The notes beneath the pieces are model-generated. The model was not told the origin of the DNA. It did no database searches and worked only from the letters and a program-made list of their open reading frames with translations. Shown one piece after another: positions 16,369 to 33,690 of a stretch of DNA of 64,000 nt (the first letter of the stretch is position 1; each line of letters begins with the position of its first letter). Origin of the DNA: JAMXLO01 sp037201625. Lineage in GTDB: Bacteria; Pseudomonadota; Alphaproteobacteria; Acetobacterales; Acetobacteraceae. Where the stretch lies: the NCBI GenBank assembly GCA_037201625.1, contig JBBCGR010000003.1, forward strand, positions 434,001 through 498,000. Direction: 5' to 3'. The position numbers and the translations under genes were made by a program.

Positions 16369-16905
16369 GTGGACCGGACTGAAAAGCGGGAATTCGTCGC
16401 CGGTCTGCACGAGGCGCTTGCCGCCACCTCGATGATCGTGGTCACCCACAATACGGGTCTCACGGTCGCCGAAGCGACGGAACTCAGGCGCCGGATGCGG
16501 GCAGCCGGCGTGACCTTCAAGGTCGCGAAGAACCGCCTGGCCCACCTTGCTCTGGAAGGGACCCCATTCGACGGCCTGAAGCCCATGCTGAAGGGTCCGA
16601 CCGCGCTCGCGTGGTCAACGGACGCGGTGGCAGCGGCGAAGGCGACCGTCGAGTTCGCCAGGACCAACGAGAAGCTCGTGCTGATCGGTGGAGCGCTCGG
16701 AGCCCAGACGCTGGATGCGTCGGGGGTGCGGGCGCTGGCCGAACTGCCGAGCCTGGATACGCTGCGCGCCCGCATCGTGGGGATGGTTTCCACCCCCGCG
16801 ACCCGTGTCGCCGGCGTGCTTCAGGGCTCGGCCGGGCAGCTCGCCCGGGTCTTTGGCGCCTTCGCCAAGAAGGGTGAGGAAGGCGAGGCGGCGGCGGCCG
16901 CGTGA
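16369..16905 (+). CDS. rplJ: 50S ribosomal protein L10
   Basis: L10 (178 aa) anchors the L7/L12 stalk and usually represses its own mRNA. The sequence MDRTEKREFVAGLHEALA, VTHNTGLTVAEATELRRRMR and FKVAKNRLAHLAL is typical; the Ala-rich C-terminal helix that carries L12 dimers is present. It starts at a GTG with TGGAGA seven bases upstream. A 327-base leader separates it from rplA. Confidence 0.95.
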   Translation: MDRTEKREFVAGLHEALAATSMIVVTHNTGLTVAEATELRRRMRAAGVTFKVAKNRLAHLALEGTPFDGLKPMLKGPTALAWSTDAVAAAKATVEFARTNEKLVLIGGALGAQTLDASGVRALAELPSLDTLRARIVGMVSTPATRVAGVLQGSAGQLARVFGAFAKKGEEGEAAAAA

Positions 16906-16918
16906 ACCGTCGCGCGAT

Positions 16919-16935
16919 CCCGGGGTGGACCCGGG
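16919..16935 (+). repeat. Hairpin between rplJ and rplL
   Basis: CCCGGG at 16919-16924 and 16930-16935 form a 6-bp stem with a 5-base loop in the 73-base gap. There is no T-run. It could protect or attenuate the transcript and so help set the higher L12 output, but this is inference. Confidence 0.3.
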
Positions 16936-16978
16936 CTTGCATGGAACCAACTGACGACTAAATTAGGGACACACGAAA

Positions 16979-17362
16979 ATGGCTGATCTGGCAAAGCTGG
17001 TTGACGAGCTGTCCAGCCTCACGGTTCTGGAGGCTGCCGAGCTCTCGAAACTGCTCGAAGAGAAGTGGGGCGTCTCCGCGGCTGCGCCTGTCGCGGTGGC
17101 GGCGGCGGCACCTGCGGGCGCGGCGGCAGCAGCCGCGCCGGTCGAGGAGCAGACGGAATTCACCGTCATCCTGGCCAAGGCGGGCGAGAAGAAGATCAAC
17201 GTGATCAAGGAGGTGCGCACCATCACCGGTCTTGGCCTGAAAGAGGCGAAGGATCTGGTCGAGGGCGCGCCGAAGGCGGTCAAGGAAGGCGTCTCGAAGG
17301 ACGAGGTCGCCAAGATCAAGAAGATGCTCGAGGACGCCGGGGCTTCCGTGGAGGTCAAATAG
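16979..17362 (+). CDS. rplL: 50S ribosomal protein L7/L12
   Basis: The 127-aa stalk protein recruits translational GTPases. It has the N-terminal dimerisation helix pair (LAKLVDELSSLTVLEAAELS), an Ala/Gly/Pro-rich flexible hinge around residues 35-58 and the compact C-terminal domain with EKKINVIKEVRTITGLGLKE and KDLVEGAPKAVKEG. A 139-base spacer with a hairpin separates it from rpoB. Confidence 0.97.
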   Translation: MADLAKLVDELSSLTVLEAAELSKLLEEKWGVSAAAPVAVAAAAPAGAAAAAAPVEEQTEFTVILAKAGEKKINVIKEVRTITGLGLKEAKDLVEGAPKAVKEGVSKDEVAKIKKMLEDAGASVEVK

Positions 17363-17430
17363 CACGAGTCAATCAACCAAGCCGGGCGTGCGGCGTCGCC
17401 GTGCCGCCGTCCGGATCGAGCTGGAAGCGG

Positions 17431-17453
17431 GCGGGAATCGAGCTGGTTCCCGC
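17431..17453 (+). repeat. Hairpin in rplL-rpoB spacer
   Basis: GCGGGAA (17431-17437) pairs with TTCCCGC (17447-17453) across a 9-base loop. The rplL-rpoB spacer of many bacteria holds a partial attenuator or RNase processing site that lowers rpoBC relative to L12. Position fits, and no T-run follows. Confidence 0.35.
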
Positions 17454-17501
17454 CCCGCTTCGCGTTGCGGCGGCAAGACAGGCAGGTAGGCAGGGCACTA
17501 C

Positions 17502-21677
<4,176 letters not shown>

Positions 21678-21685
21678 CCTTCCAC

Positions 21686-21718
21686 CCGTCATGGCCGGCC
21701 CCGTGCCGGCCATGACGG
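21686..21718. repeat. Palindrome in rpoB-rpoC spacer (GTCATGGCCGGC family)
   Basis: A perfect 14-bp stem (CCGTCATGGCCGGC with its complement) closes a 5-base loop (CCCGT). Related sequences occur at 37878-37905, 43260-43280 and 47501-47612, all in ribosomal-protein operon spacers. It looks like a dispersed extragenic palindrome carried inside an essential operon. Confidence 0.7.
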
Positions 21719-21767
21719 CGGAGGCGGCGCCGGACCCATTGCTTAACCCTCAGAGGGTGATCGAAGC

Positions 21768-25931
<4,164 letters not shown>

Positions 25932-25937
25932 GGGGCC

Positions 25938-27308
25938 TCAGAGGGCGAGTGAACTCCTGGCGACTGCGCCAGGGTTCATTCGCCCGCCGGCACCGGGAGG
26001 CCGCTGGGCCGCTCGGTACGCGCTGCGATCGGGGAGGGCGGCGCTGAGCCCAAGGGCCAGACAGAACAGCCCGGGATAGTAGTAGTACTTGAAGACCTGC
26101 ACGTTGAGCGAGATGCAGCCGACGAACACGGTTCCGATGACGCAGAGCAGGTGGGCCGTCGTCATGCGCCGGCCCCGAGCGACGATCGCGAGCGCACCGG
26201 CCGCCACGAAGGCAAGCTGAAACGGGGACCGCAGCCAGCCCAGGCCCGTCGCCTGCAGCAGATTCAGCAGCGATATTTCTCGCTGGTCGTAGACCGGCTG
26301 CAAGGCATGATCTGCGGCTATGCGCTGCTGTACAACGACGTAGAGTTCATTGATCAGGGCCGGGCGGTGCCATAGCCAAGGTCCCATGATCACGAGGTAG
26401 GTCGCCAGGCCGATCGCGCCGAGGAAAACGGCCTTCCGCCACCCGAAATGTACCAGCACGTACAATCCGAACAGGGCGACAATGAGCAGGGCCGGTTGCT
26501 GGGCTGCGATCAGCATGCCGGCGACGATAGTGGCAATGGTGAAGCGCTCGTGCAGCAATGCCAGACCGAAGCCCAGAATCAGCAGCCAGTACGGCCAAAC
26601 CTGACCGCGCAGGATCATCTCCATGCCAATTCGTGACACGATGAGGCACAGCAGCATGGTCAGCGCGGGCTCGCTGATCTGCCGGCGGTACGCCAGCCAG
26701 AGGGCCACCGCCGTTGCGGCGATCAGGAAGACGAAGTTCTCAATGCGTGGATCGAAATTCCAGAATGCGGCGGGAAAAAAGACCAGCCATTGCAGCGGCA
26801 GGTAATAGAAATAGCTTCCGCCGTACGATTGGATATAGGGGTCGCTGCCATTGAGGAGGTAATTGTTGGCATCGATGATGACCGGCAGCATATCGGCCTC
26901 TGACCGCTGCAACGTCGAACTCGCGATCAGTACAAGTGCCAGCAGTACGTTGCCAACGAGCGGCAGCGCCAAGGCGGCACTGTATCGCCGGCTGTACAGC
27001 AGAGCGCAGGTTGCGGTGATTATTGCGATCACAACCGGCAATGCCCGGCTGCTGGGCAGCCAGAAATACACTGTCACGCAGAACATGAGGGCGGGGGCCG
27101 ACGGCGCCAGCCAGGCCGGCCATGCGAGACGGCGCGAGGAGTTCTTGTCCGGTACCTGGCTTGCGATCATTGCCAGGAAGATCGGCAGCAGCGTCAGCGA
27201 CCACAGCCCGAAATAGAGCGGCCACGATGTTTCCGCGAAGCGGTAGCCGAACCCGTAGCCAAGGGTGAGGACGATGAGCAAGGCGGCCGTGGCAAGCCAG
27301 AGCGTCAT
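25938..27308 (-). CDS. Polytopic membrane protein, DUF2029/GT87-like glycosyltransferase candidate
   Basis: The 456-aa protein has about ten hydrophobic segments. A loop with NNYLLNGSDPYIQSYGG followed by YFYYLPLQWLVFF recalls the substrate loop of polyprenyl-phosphate-dependent (GT-C fold) mannosyltransferases such as DUF2029/GT87. Donor and acceptor are unknown. I use the ATG at 27308, which has GGGGAGG upstream and begins directly with a membrane helix, over the ATG at 27407. The base composition is visibly less GC-biased than its neighbours, suggesting acquisition. It interrupts the usual rpoC-rpsL junction. Confidence 0.6.
   Translation of the reverse strand: MTLWLATAALLIVLTLGYGFGYRFAETSWPLYFGLWSLTLLPIFLAMIASQVPDKNSSRRLAWPAWLAPSAPALMFCVTVYFWLPSSRALPVVIAIITATCALLYSRRYSAALALPLVGNVLLALVLIASSTLQRSEADMLPVIIDANNYLLNGSDPYIQSYGGSYFYYLPLQWLVFFPAAFWNFDPRIENFVFLIAATAVALWLAYRRQISEPALTMLLCLIVSRIGMEMILRGQVWPYWLLILGFGLALLHERFTIATIVAGMLIAAQQPALLIVALFGLYVLVHFGWRKAVFLGAIGLATYLVIMGPWLWHRPALINELYVVVQQRIAADHALQPVYDQREISLLNLLQATGLGWLRSPFQLAFVAAGALAIVARGRRMTTAHLLCVIGTVFVGCISLNVQVFKYYYYPGLFCLALGLSAALPDRSAYRAAQRPPGAGGRMNPGAVARSSLAL
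25943..25985. terminator. Strong hairpin after rpoC
   Basis: Left arm 25943-25962 pairs with 25967-25985 (19 bp, one G-U pair and one bulged T at 25955) around the loop ACTG. It begins 12 bases after the rpoC stop and probably ends the rpoBC transcript. It lies within the last codons of the convergent membrane-protein gene, so it may serve both directions. There is no clear T-run. Confidence 0.55.
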
Positions 27309-27472
27309 GAAATGCAGCCTCCCCGGAGACCGCCGTGACGCGGCTATCGTTTCACAGAGCCCTCTCCATCCGCATTTGACGTGATCGGCGGGCTGCCGAC
27401 AATCCATGACCCAGGCCGATCCTCCCCCGTTGGATCGTCAGACTTCGATACATCGGCTCGATCTGCTTCCGC

Positions 27473-28480
27473 TCAGCCTCCGGCCATCGCTCGCCGACCC
27501 TCTTCCTCCCCTGCCGCCGCCTCCTCCGCCCCCCAACGACGCGCCAGCGCCGCGCAGACCATGAGCTGGACCTGATGGAACAGCATCAGGGGCAGCACGA
27601 TCAGCCCGAGTGACTGGCCGGCGAACAGGATGCTCGCCATCGGCAGGCCGCTCGCCAGGCTCTTCTTGGAGCCGCAGAACATGACCGTGACGCGGTCCTC
27701 GCGGCTGAACCCCAGCAGCCGGCTCAGCCCGCCGGTCGCCAGCAGCACCGTGACCAGCAGTGCCGCGTCCAGCAGCAGCAGCGTGGCGAACTGGCGCGCG
27801 TCGAGCTGGTGCCAGATGCCATGCGTCACGCCCTCGCTGAAGGCTACATATACGATGACCAGGATTGAGCCGCGATCCACCGCGCCGGTCAGCCCCTTGT
27901 GCCGGCCGACCCAGCCGCCGATCCAGGGCCGCAGCGCCTGGCCGGCCGCGAACGGCACCAGAAGCTGCAGCACGATGTCGCCCAGGCCCTTGGCCGAGAA
28001 GCCGCCATGCGCGCTCAGCAGCAGCCCGGCCAGCAGCGGCGTCAGCAGGATGCCGAGCAGGTTCGACCCGGTCGCGGCGCACAGCGCGGCCGGCACGTTG
28101 CCTCGCGCGATCGAGGTGAAGGCGATCGACGACTGCACGGTGGACGGCAGCAGGCACAGCATCAGCAGCCCGGCCCACAAAGGCGGCGTCAGCAGCCCGG
28201 GGAAGGCCGCATGCGCCGCCAGGCCGAGCACAGGGAACAGCAGGAAGGTGGCGGCCAGCACCACCACATGCAGGCGCCAGTGCCGGGCTCCGGCCAGCGC
28301 CGCGGCCGGCGACAGCCGCGCGCCCTGCAGGAAGAACATGGCGGCGATCATCGCCGAGCCCGTGCCGCTCGCCACCGCCAGGCCGGCGCCGCGGGCCGGC
28401 AGCAGGCTGGCGAGGGCCACCATGCCGACGATGCTGGCAATGTAGGGGTCGGGCGTCAGCCGGGAGAGCAGTGCGCGCAT
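27473..28480 (-). CDS. SBF-like (bile acid:sodium symporter family) transporter, YfeH type
   Basis: The 335-aa integral membrane protein has nine or ten helices and the signature FCGSKKSLASGLP of the SBF_like family. It has an N-terminal MRALLSRLTPDPYIASIVGM. Members move organic anions with sodium; the substrate is not known. The ATG at 28480 is preceded by GAGGCGGA. It is divergent from a LysR regulator across 111 bases, the usual arrangement for a regulator and its target. Confidence 0.8.
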   Translation of the reverse strand: MRALLSRLTPDPYIASIVGMVALASLLPARGAGLAVASGTGSAMIAAMFFLQGARLSPAAALAGARHWRLHVVVLAATFLLFPVLGLAAHAAFPGLLTPPLWAGLLMLCLLPSTVQSSIAFTSIARGNVPAALCAATGSNLLGILLTPLLAGLLLSAHGGFSAKGLGDIVLQLLVPFAAGQALRPWIGGWVGRHKGLTGAVDRGSILVIVYVAFSEGVTHGIWHQLDARQFATLLLLDAALLVTVLLATGGLSRLLGFSREDRVTVMFCGSKKSLASGLPMASILFAGQSLGLIVLPLMLFHQVQLMVCAALARRWGAEEAAAGEEEGRRAMAGG

Positions 28481-28591
28481 CGGGAAATCCGCCTCGTGGT
28501 TCGCGACGGCCCGGATATGCCGTTGTGACCGTTCATTGTGAACGACGCTCATGGTGCTTATTGTGATCATGATTCGTGATGAGCGCGCTCG
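28481..28591. promoter_or_regulatory. Divergent control region, SBF transporter/LysR gene
   Basis: The 111-base region between the two divergent starts contains GTTCA-TTG-TGAAC (28531-28543), a small dyad of the T-N9-to-11-A kind bound by LysR-type regulators, and a second AT-richer stretch (28560-28582). It probably holds both promoters and the LysR operator. Confidence 0.4.
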
Positions 28592-29455
28592 ATGCTGGAC
28601 CCGGTTCTCCTGGAAAGCTTCCTCGCCGTCGCCCAGGCCCGCAGCTTCAGCGAGGCCGGCCGGCGTCTCGGCCTGCGCCAGTCCACCGTCAGCCAGCACA
28701 TCCGCAAGCTTGAGGACGCGGCCGGCCGGCGGCTGTTCGTCCGCGACACCCACTCGGTGATCCCGACACCGGACGGGGAGGCCATGGAGGGGTTCGCCCG
28801 CTCCATCCTCGAGGCCAACGAGCGCGCGCGACGCTATTTCGCCGGCTCGCAGTTGCGCGGCCGGGTGCGGTTCGGCGCATCCGAGGATTTCGTCAGCTCC
28901 CGCCTGCCTGAAGTGCTGGCTGATTTCGTCCGCCTGCATCCCCTGGTCGACTTGGCGCTGACCGTCGATCTGAGCGCCGCGCTGCACCAGATGCTGGATG
29001 CGGGCGAACTCGACCTGGCGCTCTGCAAGCGCCGCACCGGCGACGACCGCGGGCAACTGGTGTGGCGGGATCGCCTCGCCTGGATCGGCACCGATGCGAC
29101 CCGCATCGATCCCGCGCAGCCGCTGCCGCTGATCCTGTATACGCCGCCCAGCATCACCCGCACCGCGGCTCTGGAGACGCTGGAGCGCACCGGGCGTCCC
29201 TGGCGCATCGTCTGCTCCAGTGGCAGCCTGAGCGGCCTGCGCGCCGCGGCGCTGGCGGGTCTCGGGATCACGGTGCATGCGCACGGGCTGATGCCGGAGG
29301 GTCTGACCGAGATGCCGCCGGCGTACCGCCTGCCCGACCTCGGGGATGTCGAGTTCGTGGTGCTCGGCGCCACCCGCCAGCAGCACGGGCCCGCGGCGGA
29401 ACTCGCTGCCGCCATCCTGGCGAATGGCGGGCGGCTGCAGCGTCCACGCGGTTGA
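28592..29455 (+). CDS. LysR family transcriptional regulator
   Basis: The 287-aa protein has an N-terminal winged HTH (LLESFLAVAQARSFSEAGRR, then LRQSTVSQHIRKLEDAAG) and a periplasmic-binding-like effector domain starting near residue 90. The effector is unknown. It is divergent from the SBF transporter, which it most likely controls. The str operon promoter lies about 60 bases beyond its stop. Confidence 0.88.
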   Translation: MLDPVLLESFLAVAQARSFSEAGRRLGLRQSTVSQHIRKLEDAAGRRLFVRDTHSVIPTPDGEAMEGFARSILEANERARRYFAGSQLRGRVRFGASEDFVSSRLPEVLADFVRLHPLVDLALTVDLSAALHQMLDAGELDLALCKRRTGDDRGQLVWRDRLAWIGTDATRIDPAQPLPLILYTPPSITRTAALETLERTGRPWRIVCSSGSLSGLRAAALAGLGITVHAHGLMPEGLTEMPPAYRLPDLGDVEFVVLGATRQQHGPAAELAAAILANGGRLQRPRG

Positions 29456-29518
29456 CGCGGATTTCGGCGGGGCAGACGTTTGGGGTGGACGGGCGCGCGG
29501 CAATTGGTGCGCAGCCGC

Positions 29519-29547
29519 TTGACTCGCATTCGGCTCGACACTAGGTT
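29519..29547 (+). promoter_or_regulatory. Promoter of rpsL-rpsG-tuf (sigma70-like)
   Basis: TTGACT (29519-29524), a 17-base spacer, then TAGGTT (29542-29547). Position about 200 bases before rpsL and a following structured leader fit the main promoter of the str operon and perhaps the S10/spc genes beyond. Confidence 0.6.
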
Positions 29548-29660
29548 CCGCCCCCTCTGGCCGACCCGGGTTTAGCCCGGCGGCAGTGGTTTGCAGGCCG
29601 AAGTCGCGTGCGGTGCCGCCTCCGGACAGTCCGGCGGGCCCAGGCCGTAGGCTGAAGGAC

Positions 29661-29695
29661 CCCGCAGGATGGGAAGCTCCCAGCCGGCGGGTTTT
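29661..29695 (+). terminator. Terminator-like hairpin in the rpsL leader
   Basis: CCCGC (29661-29665) pairs with GCGGG (29687-29691), and TGGGA (29670-29674) with TCCCA (29678-29682). A symmetric 4-base internal loop separates the helices, and TTTT follows at 29692-29695. It looks like an intrinsic terminator placed 58 bases before the rpsL start, downstream of the promoter, so it may act as an attenuator. The rest of the 298-base gap is GC-rich leader without ORFs. Confidence 0.45.
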
Positions 29696-29753
29696 GCCTG
29701 TCAGGTGACGGCTCGCCCCGGAAGGGACGGCCGAATGGAGTGAAAGAGGCGCG

Positions 29754-30125
29754 ATGCCGACGATCAATCAGCTCATCGCCAAAGGGCGGGAGCCACAGAA
29801 GACGCGGAACACCGTTCCGGCGCTGCAGGGTTGCCCGCAGAAGCGCGGCGTCTGCACGCGCGTCTATACGACCACGCCGAAGAAGCCGAACTCCGCGCTG
29901 CGCAAGGTGGCGAAGGTGCGGCTGACCAACGGCTATGAGGTCGTGTCGTACATCCCGGGCGAGGGTCACAACCTGCAGGAGCACTCGGTCGTGCTCATCC
30001 GCGGTGGCCGCGTGAAGGATCTGCCGGGCGTGCGGTACCATATTCTTCGTGGCGTGCTCGATACCCAGGGCATTGCCAAGCGCCGCCAGCGTCGTTCGCT
30101 GTACGGCGCCAAGCGGCCCAAGTGA
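29754..30125 (+). CDS. rpsL: 30S ribosomal protein S12
   Basis: S12 (123 aa) sits at the decoding centre. The sequence is standard, with VYTTTPKKPNSALRKVAKVR and RGGRVKDLPGVRYH, so both Lys residues linked to streptomycin resistance (43 and 88) are the sensitive type. It is the first gene of the str operon; rpsG follows after 36 bases. Confidence 0.98.
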   Translation: MPTINQLIAKGREPQKTRNTVPALQGCPQKRGVCTRVYTTTPKKPNSALRKVAKVRLTNGYEVVSYIPGEGHNLQEHSVVLIRGGRVKDLPGVRYHILRGVLDTQGIAKRRQRRSLYGAKRPK

Positions 30126-30161
30126 GGGGCCGGTCGTGCCAAGCACGCGGGAGATGAGTCG

Positions 30162-30638
30162 ATGAGCCGCCGCCGCCGCGCCGTCAAGCGCGAGATCCTG
30201 CCGGACGCCAAGTTCGGCGATGTCGTGATCAGCCGCTTCATGAATGCGCTGATGTACGACGGCAAGAAGTCGGTCGCCGAAGGCACGATGTACGGTGCGC
30301 TGGATGTGATGAAGCGGCGGGGCGGCGCGCAGGCCGATCCGGTGCGCATGTTCCACGAGGCGCTGGACAACGTGAAGCCGGCGGTCGAGGTGCGCTCGCG
30401 CCGCGTCGGCGGTGCGACGTACCAGGTGCCGGTCGAGGTCCGCACGGAGCGCCGCCAGGCGCTGGCGATCCGCTGGATCATCGACGCCGCCCGCAAGCGC
30501 GGCGAGCACACGATGGAAGACCGCCTGTCGAATGAGCTGCTGGACGCGGTGAACAACCGCGGTGCGGCGGTGAAGAAGCGTGAAGACACCCATCGGATGG
30601 CAGAGGCGAACAAGGCCTTCAGCCATTACCGCTGGTGA
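30162..30638 (+). CDS. rpsG: 30S ribosomal protein S7
   Basis: S7 (158 aa) nucleates assembly of the 30S head. MSRRRRAVKREILPDAKFGD and VARFMNALMYDGKK-like and RSRRVGGATYQVPVEVR blocks are present, and the C-terminal HRMAEANKAFSHYRW is complete. The next gene is tuf after only 24 bases; fusA, which normally lies here, is missing. Confidence 0.98.
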   Translation: MSRRRRAVKREILPDAKFGDVVISRFMNALMYDGKKSVAEGTMYGALDVMKRRGGAQADPVRMFHEALDNVKPAVEVRSRRVGGATYQVPVEVRTERRQALAIRWIIDAARKRGEHTMEDRLSNELLDAVNNRGAAVKKREDTHRMAEANKAFSHYRW

Positions 30639-30662
30639 ACTGACTCAACCGGAGACAAGACG

Positions 30663-31853
<1,191 letters not shown>

Positions 31854-31868
31854 CGGAAGAGAGCGGAG

Positions 31869-31898
31869 CCGGCGCCCTGCCTGAAGGCGGGGCGCCGG
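31869..31898 (+). terminator. Hairpin after tuf
   Basis: CCGGCGCCC (31869-31877) pairs with GGGCGCCGG (31890-31898), extended inward by TGCC/GGCG (one G-U) with a TGAA tetraloop: 13 bp in all. It is followed by TGACTTTTCC, a short T-rich stretch. It may be a terminator or attenuator between the str and S10 gene groups, although rpsJ begins only 42 bases later. Confidence 0.5.
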
Positions 31899-31939
31899 TG
31901 ACTTTTCCAAGGGACGTATACGGGGACTCGGGGATACCG

Positions 31940-32248
31940 ATGGACAACCAGAATATCCGCATCAGGCTCAAGGCCTATGATCACCGCGTGCTGGACAACA
32001 GCACGAAGGAGATCGTGAACACGGCCAAGCGCACGGGTGCCCAGATCCGCGGACCGATTCCGCTGCCGACGCATATCGAGCGTTTCACCGTGAACCGTTC
32101 GCCGCACATCGACAAGAAGAGTCGCGAGCAGTTCGAGATCCGCACGCACCGCCGGCTGCTCGACATCGTCGAGCCGACGCCGCAGACGGTGGACGCGCTG
32201 ATGAAGCTCGACCTCGCCGCCGGTGTCGACGTCGAGATCAAGATCTGA
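31940..32248 (+). CDS. rpsJ: 30S ribosomal protein S10
   Basis: S10 (102 aa) is a 30S head protein and also the NusE partner of NusB in antitermination. The sequence QNIRIRLKAYDHRVLDN, RTGAQIRGPIPLPTHIERFT and KSREQFEIRTHRRLLDI is typical. I choose the ATG at 31940 because it gives the exact family N-terminus; the frame remains open back to a GTG at 31898 inside the preceding hairpin. Confidence 0.97.
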   Translation: MDNQNIRIRLKAYDHRVLDNSTKEIVNTAKRTGAQIRGPIPLPTHIERFTVNRSPHIDKKSREQFEIRTHRRLLDIVEPTPQTVDALMKLDLAAGVDVEIKI

Positions 32249-32265
32249 CGCCCCGGGGAAGAGTG

Positions 32266-32997
32266 ATGGCACCGCAACGCACCGGATTGCTCGCGAAGAA
32301 GCTGGGCATGACGCGGATCTTCCAGGATGACGGGACGCATGTGCCGGTCACCGTGCTGCACCTCGACAGCGTGCAGGTTGTGGCGCAGCGCACCACCGAG
32401 AAGGACGGCTACGACGCCGTGCAGATCGGCTGGGGCCGCGCGAAGGTGAAGAACGTCTCGCAGCCGAACCGCGGCCATTATGCCCGCGCGAAGGTCGAGC
32501 CGAAGGCGAAGCTGGTCGAGTTCCGGGTGGCGGGCGATGCGCTGCTGGAACCCGGCGCGGTGCTGTCGCCGGCGCATTTCGTGGTGGGCCAGAAGATCGA
32601 CGTGTGCGGCACCACGCAGGGCAAGGGGTTCGCCGGTGGCATGAAGCGCTGGAACTTCTCCGGCCTCGAGGCGAGCCACGGCGTGTCGATCAGCCATCGC
32701 AGCCTGGGTTCGACCGGCAATCGCCAGGATCCCGGCAAGACCTTCAAGAACAAGAAAATGGCCGGCCATCTCGGCGTCGAGCGCGTCACCACCCTGAACC
32801 TGGTGGTGGCGGCGGTGGATGCCGAGAAGGGGCTGTTGATGATCAAGGGCGCGGTGCCCGGTTCGAAGGGCGGCTATGTGCTGGTGCGCGACGCGGTGAA
32901 GCGCCCGCGGCACGCCGATGCGCCGTATCCGGCGGGTCTCGCCGGAGGGCCCGCCTCCTCCGAGGCGCCGGCCTCCTCCGAAGCGCAGGCGGACTGA
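32266..32997 (+). CDS. rplC: 50S ribosomal protein L3
   Basis: L3 (243 aa) is an early 50S assembly protein reaching the peptidyl-transferase centre. It begins APQRTGLLAKKLGMTRIF and has the central KGKGFAGGMKRWNF-type and HRSLGSTGNRQDPGKTFK blocks. The C-terminus carries an extra Ser/Glu/Ala/Pro tail (ASSEAPASSEAQAD) not found in most L3 proteins. I prefer the ATG at 32266 to the adjacent GTG at 32263. Confidence 0.96.
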   Translation: MAPQRTGLLAKKLGMTRIFQDDGTHVPVTVLHLDSVQVVAQRTTEKDGYDAVQIGWGRAKVKNVSQPNRGHYARAKVEPKAKLVEFRVAGDALLEPGAVLSPAHFVVGQKIDVCGTTQGKGFAGGMKRWNFSGLEASHGVSISHRSLGSTGNRQDPGKTFKNKKMAGHLGVERVTTLNLVVAAVDAEKGLLMIKGAVPGSKGGYVLVRDAVKRPRHADAPYPAGLAGGPASSEAPASSEAQAD

Positions 32998-33000
32998 GCG

Positions 33001-33690
33001 ATGCAGGTCGAAATCACCACCCTCGACAGGACGAACGCCGGCAGCGCGGAGCTGCCGGACGAGATCTTCGCGACCGTGCCGCGCGCCGACATCATGGCGC
33101 GCGTGGTGCACTGGCAGATGGCCAAGCGCCGCGCCGGCACGCACAAGGCGAAGGGCATGAGCGAGGTCTCCGGCACGACGAAGAAGCCGTACCGGCAGAA
33201 GGGCACCGGCAACGCCCGCCAGGGCAGCCTGCGCGCACCGCAGTTCCGCACCGGCGGCGTGGTGCATGGCCCGGTCGTGCGCTCGCACGAATACAGCCTG
33301 AACAAGAAGGTGCGGCGGCTGGGGCTGATCTCCGCGCTGTCGCAGAAGCAGGCGGACGGCAAGCTGGTGGTGCTGGATGCCGCGAGCGGCGCCAAGACCG
33401 GCGAGCTTGCGCGGAAGCTGAAGGCGCTGGGCTGGCGCTCGGTGCTGGTGGTGGACGGAACAGTGGACGTGAACTTCCTGCGTGCCAGCCGCAACATCCC
33501 CGGCATCGACGTGCTGCCGACGGTCGGCGCCAACGTCTATGACATCCTGCGGCACGACATGCTGGCGATCACCACCGCGGGCCTCGACGGCCTGCGGCAG
33601 CGGCTCGGTCCGAAGGCTGGCCCGGTGGAAGCTGAGCCGGTGGAAGCGGCACCGGTTGAAGCTGGCGCGGCCGAAGGAGAGGCGGCATGA
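33001..33690 (+). CDS. rplD: 50S ribosomal protein L4
   Basis: L4 (229 aa) lines the peptide exit tunnel and in many bacteria represses the S10 operon. The tunnel loop region KPYRQKGTGNARQGSLRAPQ is complete. The last ~25 residues form an acidic repeat tail (VEAEPVEAAPVEAG), unusual for L4. It starts 3 bases after rplC and overlaps rplW by 4 bases. Confidence 0.96.
   Translation: MQVEITTLDRTNAGSAELPDEIFATVPRADIMARVVHWQMAKRRAGTHKAKGMSEVSGTTKKPYRQKGTGNARQGSLRAPQFRTGGVVHGPVVRSHEYSLNKKVRRLGLISALSQKQADGKLVVLDAASGAKTGELARKLKALGWRSVLVVDGTVDVNFLRASRNIPGIDVLPTVGANVYDILRHDMLAITTAGLDGLRQRLGPKAGPVEAEPVEAAPVEAGAAEGEAA

Noticed and set aside
29538..29545. ACACTAGG near the rpsL promoter as another palindromic-element end
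   Set aside because: Only the short ACACTAG core is shared and there is no complementary arm nearby; it is better explained as promoter sequence.
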